8,781 bases of DNA from Rubrobacter sp. (GTDB lineage: Bacteria; Actinomycetota; Rubrobacteria; Rubrobacterales; Rubrobacteraceae): contig JADDPR010000216.1 of NCBI GenBank assembly GCA_016781775.1, positions 1-8,781 on the forward strand, given 5' to 3'. Shown here one piece after another: positions 6,693-8,781 of this stretch. Made by a program: the position numbers and the translations under genes. The notes beneath the pieces are model-generated. The model saw only the letters and a program-made list of their open reading frames with translations. It was not told the DNA's origin and did not search any database. Numbering within the stretch: position 1 is the stretch's first letter; the number at the start of each line of letters is the position of its first letter.

Positions 6693-6698
6693 TATAAT
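6693..6698 (+). promoter_or_regulatory. Consensus -10 box of the CMD-CMD-thioredoxin selenoprotein operon
   Basis: A perfect TATAAT at 6693-6698 with no matching -35 at 16-18 bases, so the promoter may need an activator or another sigma factor. Transcription would start near 6705, leaving a leader of about 28 bases that contains the AGGAAGG ribosome binding site (6718-6724). The ATG at 6697 lies inside this box and is therefore not the start of the first gene. Confidence 0.55.
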
Positions 6699-6732
6699 GC
6701 CACGCGTTTTACACCTCAGGAAGGGGATGCTT

Positions 6733-7308
6733 ATGGCCGTCGTTCCGCTGGTCGAGAGGGAGGATGCGGCGCCCGAGGCGCGTGCCGCCTACGACGACAT
6801 CGAGGCGAACTTCGGGGCCGTGCTCGATTGCTTCAAGGCGCTAGCGCACAAGCCGAGTTCCGTCGAGCCCGTGTGGAAGCTGCACAAGATCCTGATGATG
6901 GAGGGCGTCCTCGACCCGGCCCTCAGGGAGCTCGCGGTCCTGAAGATAAGCGCGCTCAACCAGGCCGAGTACTGAGGACCCCACCATACTGCCCTGGGCG
7001 TGGGGCAGATGGGGATGAGCGAGGAGAAGGTCAGGAACCTCCACGACTACAAAGGGAACGACCTCTTTAGTCCTTTAGAGCAACTCGTGCTCGAGTACAT
7101 GGAGCAGATCACGCTGGAGCGCCGCACCGATCCCGAGATCGAGGCGAGGCTCAAGCAGCACTTCGATAATCAGGAGCGCGTCGAACTCGCCCTTATAGGC
7201 GGGTTGTGGAACATGACGAACCGACTCTTCAACTCACTGGGACTGGAGCCGGAGCCTTTCGTCGAGGCGACCCACCAGGAGCTGATGAGGAGCACGTTCG
7301 AGAAGTAG
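6733..7308 (+). CDS. AhpD-like/CMD-family selenoprotein 1 (Sec81, AxxU)
   Basis: A 191-aa protein with the carboxymuconolactone decarboxylase/AhpD alkylhydroperoxidase fold, read through an in-frame UGA at codon 81 (6973-6975). The join reads LKISALNQAEY, Sec, GPHHTALGVGQMGMSEEKV. This matches the family active site, where Cys sits four residues before a conserved His. Using M. tuberculosis AhpD as guide, Sec81 equals catalytic Cys133, His85 equals His137 and Glu66 equals Glu118 at exact spacing. The partner Cys (Cys130) is Ala78, so the usual CxxC is AxxU; the only other Cys is residue 33. The start is ATG 6733 (MAVVPLVE) after AGGAAGG eight bases upstream. It is the first gene of the operon, 13 nt before its paralogue. 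Without recoding it would appear as two short, unconnected frames. Likely role: a Sec peroxidase or reductase; the substrate is unknown. Confidence 0.92.
6984..7012 (+). promoter_or_regulatory. SECIS hairpin of CMD selenoprotein 1
   Basis: CCAT, a bulged A and CTGCCC (6984-6994) pair with GGGCAG and ATGG (7003-7012). This gives a 10-bp stem with one bulge and the 8-nt loop TGGGCGTG. The loop starts 20 nt after the UGA, the same distance (within 2 nt) as in the other three Sec genes here. Paired by eye. Confidence 0.75.
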
Positions 7309-7321
7309 GAGGGGAGATCGT

Positions 7322-7939
7322 ATGCCTCGCATACCGATTCTGCACGAGGACGACCCGAACACCCCGGAGGAGGCGCGGAAGGTTCTGGAGGAGATCAGGG
7401 AGAAGCGCGGGCTCGTCCTGAACGTCTACAGGGCGCTTGCGAACCACCCCGCGCTCGCCACGCACCTCGTCGGCTTCTACGCCACCGCCCGAAGCGGCGG
7501 CCTAACCCCCGCCGAGTGCGAACTCGCGTACACCTCGGCCTCCGTCGCCAACAGCTGCTTCTACTGAATGCCCACCCACACGATGCTCGGTCGGAGCGTC
7601 GGGCTGACGGAAGAGAAGATAAGGCACCTCGGCGACGACGAGCCGCCCGAGGGCGCGTACACGCCGGCGGAGCGCGCGATCGTGTCCTACGCTCGCAAGG
7701 CCACCCTCGAGGTCGCCGTCGATGACGAGACCTACGGTGCCCTGGAGGCGCACTACGCGCGCGAGCAGATCATTGAGATCTGGGCACTCGTCGCCGTCGC
7801 AAACTCCATCAACCGCTTCCACGCCACCTTCCACACCGACGTGGACGAGGAGATCCTGGAAGCCGTCGAAGCCGGAGACGAGGCCGCCGGAGGGCCTGCC
7901 TTGGACATGCCATCCAGACCCGGAAGGGGGCGAGCATGA
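7322..7939 (+). CDS. AhpD-like/CMD-family selenoprotein 2 (Sec82, CxxU)
   Basis: A 205-aa CMD/AhpD-fold protein, paralogous to the gene before it, read through UGA at codon 82 (7565-7567). The join reads LAYTSASVANSCFY, Sec, MPTHTMLGRSVGLTEEKIRH. The AhpD active-site pattern is complete: Glu67, Cys79, Sec82 and His86 stand at the spacing of Glu118, Cys130, Cys133 and His137 of M. tuberculosis AhpD. Here a CxxU selenenylsulfide can form, unlike in the upstream paralogue. The start is ATG 7322 after a strong GGAGGGGAG, 13 nt beyond the previous stop. The ordinary stop TGA at 7937-7939 overlaps the next ATG (ATGA). It comes after a disordered Gly/Pro/Arg tail, so it is read as termination. The N-terminal half (residues 1-60) corresponds to the substrate-side helices of carboxymuconolactone decarboxylases. 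Substrate is unknown; a peroxide or disulfide role is inferred. Confidence 0.92.
7581..7601 (+). promoter_or_regulatory. SECIS hairpin of CMD selenoprotein 2
   Basis: CGATGCTC (7581-7588) pairs with GAGCGTCG (7594-7601) in an 8-bp stem containing one T-G wobble, closing the loop GGTCG. The stem starts 14 nt and the loop 22 nt after the UGA. The loop carries GGUC like the E. coli fdhF SECIS, which SelB contacts. Paired by eye. Confidence 0.8.
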
Positions 7940-8781
7940 TCCTCGAGAGCCCACGCGTCGACCCCGCCGAGCTCGAACGCCGCACCGGCTGGGCCATCAA
8001 GCCCGAAGGCGCCTGCAAAGAAGAACGCTGCGTCCTCCTACCGCCGGGCGAGGACGAGAGGCTGAACGCCCGCGTCCTCGCCGAACGACTCGGAATGCCC
8101 CTGGTGCGGGACGACGCGACGGGGCTCCTGTGCCTCGGCCCCGAGGCCGGCGGCAGGGCGCTAACGAGCGCCGTAGCCCCGGACCTCGAACTTCCCGACC
8201 TCGAAGGCCGCCCCTTCCACCTGGAAAGCTTGCGCGGCCGGAAGGTCCTCCTCTACGCCTGGGCCTCCTGGTGAGGGTGCCGCTTCGACCTGCCCGGGTG
8301 GCAGGAACTGTACGCGGAGCTGAACCCCGAAGGACTGGAGATCGTCGCCGTCGCCCTCGATAGCGGAGGCCCCGAGGCCGCGAGGCCCTGGGTCGAGCGC
8401 GCCCGGCCCGGCTACGCCACGCTCGTCGACGAGACCCACCTCATGGACGAGCTCTTCGGCATCGTCAACGTCCCGAGCGCCCTCTGGATAAACGAGGAAG
8501 GCACGATCGTCCGCCCGCCCGAGCCCGCCTTCCCCTGGCGCCCGCCCTTCCTCGACCGCGAGATGCCCGAGGGAGCCTCGCCCCAACTCGTGGAACGGCT
8601 CACCGAGGCAAAGAACATCCGGGTCGAACCCGAAAAATACGTGACGGCCCTGCGCGACTGGGTCCGAAACGGCCCCGAGAGCCCCTACGCTCTCGACCCC
8701 GACGAAGTCATCGCGCGCAGCCGCCCGCGTCCGATGGAAGAAGCGCGAGCCGCCGCCCACTTCGAGCTCGGCCAGCACCTC
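7936..8781 (+). CDS. Thioredoxin/TlpA-like selenoprotein (Sec113, UxC), partial at 3' end
   Basis: A redoxin-type protein, 282 codons visible and still open at the window edge, read through UGA at codon 113 (8272-8274). Residues 1-78 form an N-terminal region seen by eye in related actinobacterial redoxins (GWAIKPEGACKEE). The thioredoxin fold then begins with APDLELPDLEGRPFHLESLR, the strand KVLLYAWASW, then Sec-Gly-Cys-Arg and FDLPGWQELYAEL. After that come EIVAVALDS, the cis-proline loop IVNVPSALWI and NEEGTIVRP. The redox motif is WUGCR, one residue shorter than the usual WCxxC, so it is U-x-C. The visible C-terminus (MEEARAAAHFELGQHL) suggests the start of a TPR-like helix pair. No signal peptide or TM segment is seen, so it is probably cytoplasmic. 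ATG 7936 overlaps the previous stop by 4 nt (ATGA), with GGAAGGGGG upstream, implying coupled synthesis with CMD selenoprotein 2. It may reduce the CMD proteins. Confidence 0.92.
8289..8305 (+). promoter_or_regulatory. SECIS hairpin of the thioredoxin-like selenoprotein
   Basis: CCTGCC (8289-8294) pairs with GGCAGG (8300-8305) in a perfect 6-bp stem around CGGGT. The stem starts 15 nt and the loop 21 nt after the UGA, again matching the other three hairpins. The stem is the shortest of the four. Paired by eye. Confidence 0.7.

Noticed and set aside
6697..6975. A separate 92-aa protein starting at ATG 6697 and ending at TGA 6975
   Set aside because: Its ATG lies inside the TATAAT box and its stop is the Sec codon; family sequence continues in the same frame past the UGA.
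7000..7308. A separate 102-aa protein starting at GTG 7000
   Set aside because: It is the C-terminal half of CMD selenoprotein 1, in the same frame as the N-terminal half, and its GTG lies in the SECIS loop without a ribosome binding site.
7568..7939. A separate 123-aa protein beginning at ATG 7568 directly after the UGA
   Set aside because: It is the remainder of CMD selenoprotein 2; the conserved His four residues after Sec lies at its very beginning and there is no ribosome binding site.
7502..7954. 150-codon open frame on the minus strand
   Set aside because: It is a shadow of the CMD and thioredoxin-like coding sequence, Gly/Val-rich with no motif, as are the long minus frame 8161-8778 and plus frames opposite the MFS and AEC genes.
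1..8781. CRISPR array, insertion sequence or attachment site
   Set aside because: No regularly spaced repeats, transposase motifs or terminal inverted repeats were seen on reading the window.

Overview
The window is high-GC bacterial DNA whose protein composition, leaderless promoters and GTG/TTG-rich starts suggest a deep-branching actinobacterium such as a Rubrobacter relative. That assignment is inferred from style only; no rRNA or marker gene is present. The main content is a selenocysteine (Sec) locus. Four genes carry an in-frame UGA at a catalytic cysteine position. Each UGA is followed by a hairpin whose loop begins 20-22 nt downstream, as expected for bacterial SECIS elements. A conventional gene caller would split or truncate all four.

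Minus strand, 48-3015: a probable operon, read from right to left, driven by a near-consensus promoter at 2988-3015. It encodes a small luciferase-family (DUF5519) protein, a MarR-type regulator, an NADPH-dependent FMN reductase and a DHA2-type MFS exporter. A palindrome at the predicted transcription start is a candidate MarR operator. The DUF5519 and FMN reductase genes each contain a one-base frameshift in a G-rich tract, either real decay or homopolymer sequencing errors. An AEC-family permease (3024-3941) lies upstream on the same strand.

Minus strand, 4123-5194: selD, selenophosphate synthetase. Its true start is at 5160, and codon 18 is UGA at the catalytic Cys position. It has a leaderless promoter. 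The enzyme that makes the selenium donor therefore needs Sec itself.

Plus strand, 5174-6732: a stretch with no recognisable gene holds a series of hairpins ending in a strong intrinsic terminator, with a possible antiterminator pairing. It is followed by a tautomerase-family gene lacking the usual Pro-1 (5754-6143) and a possible leaderless 27-aa membrane peptide (6248-6331). The stretch 6332-6692 holds nothing recognised.

Plus strand, 6693-8781: a compact operon with a perfect TATAAT box encodes two consecutive AhpD-like/carboxymuconolactone decarboxylase (CMD) selenoproteins. A thioredoxin/TlpA-like selenoprotein follows, overlapping by 4 nt and running off the window. The likely theme is a selenium-dependent peroxide or thiol redox relay: two CMD-fold Sec proteins with the AhpD Glu/His proton-relay residues intact, plus a Sec thioredoxin-fold partner. 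selA, selB and tRNA-Sec (selC) were not found and must lie elsewhere.
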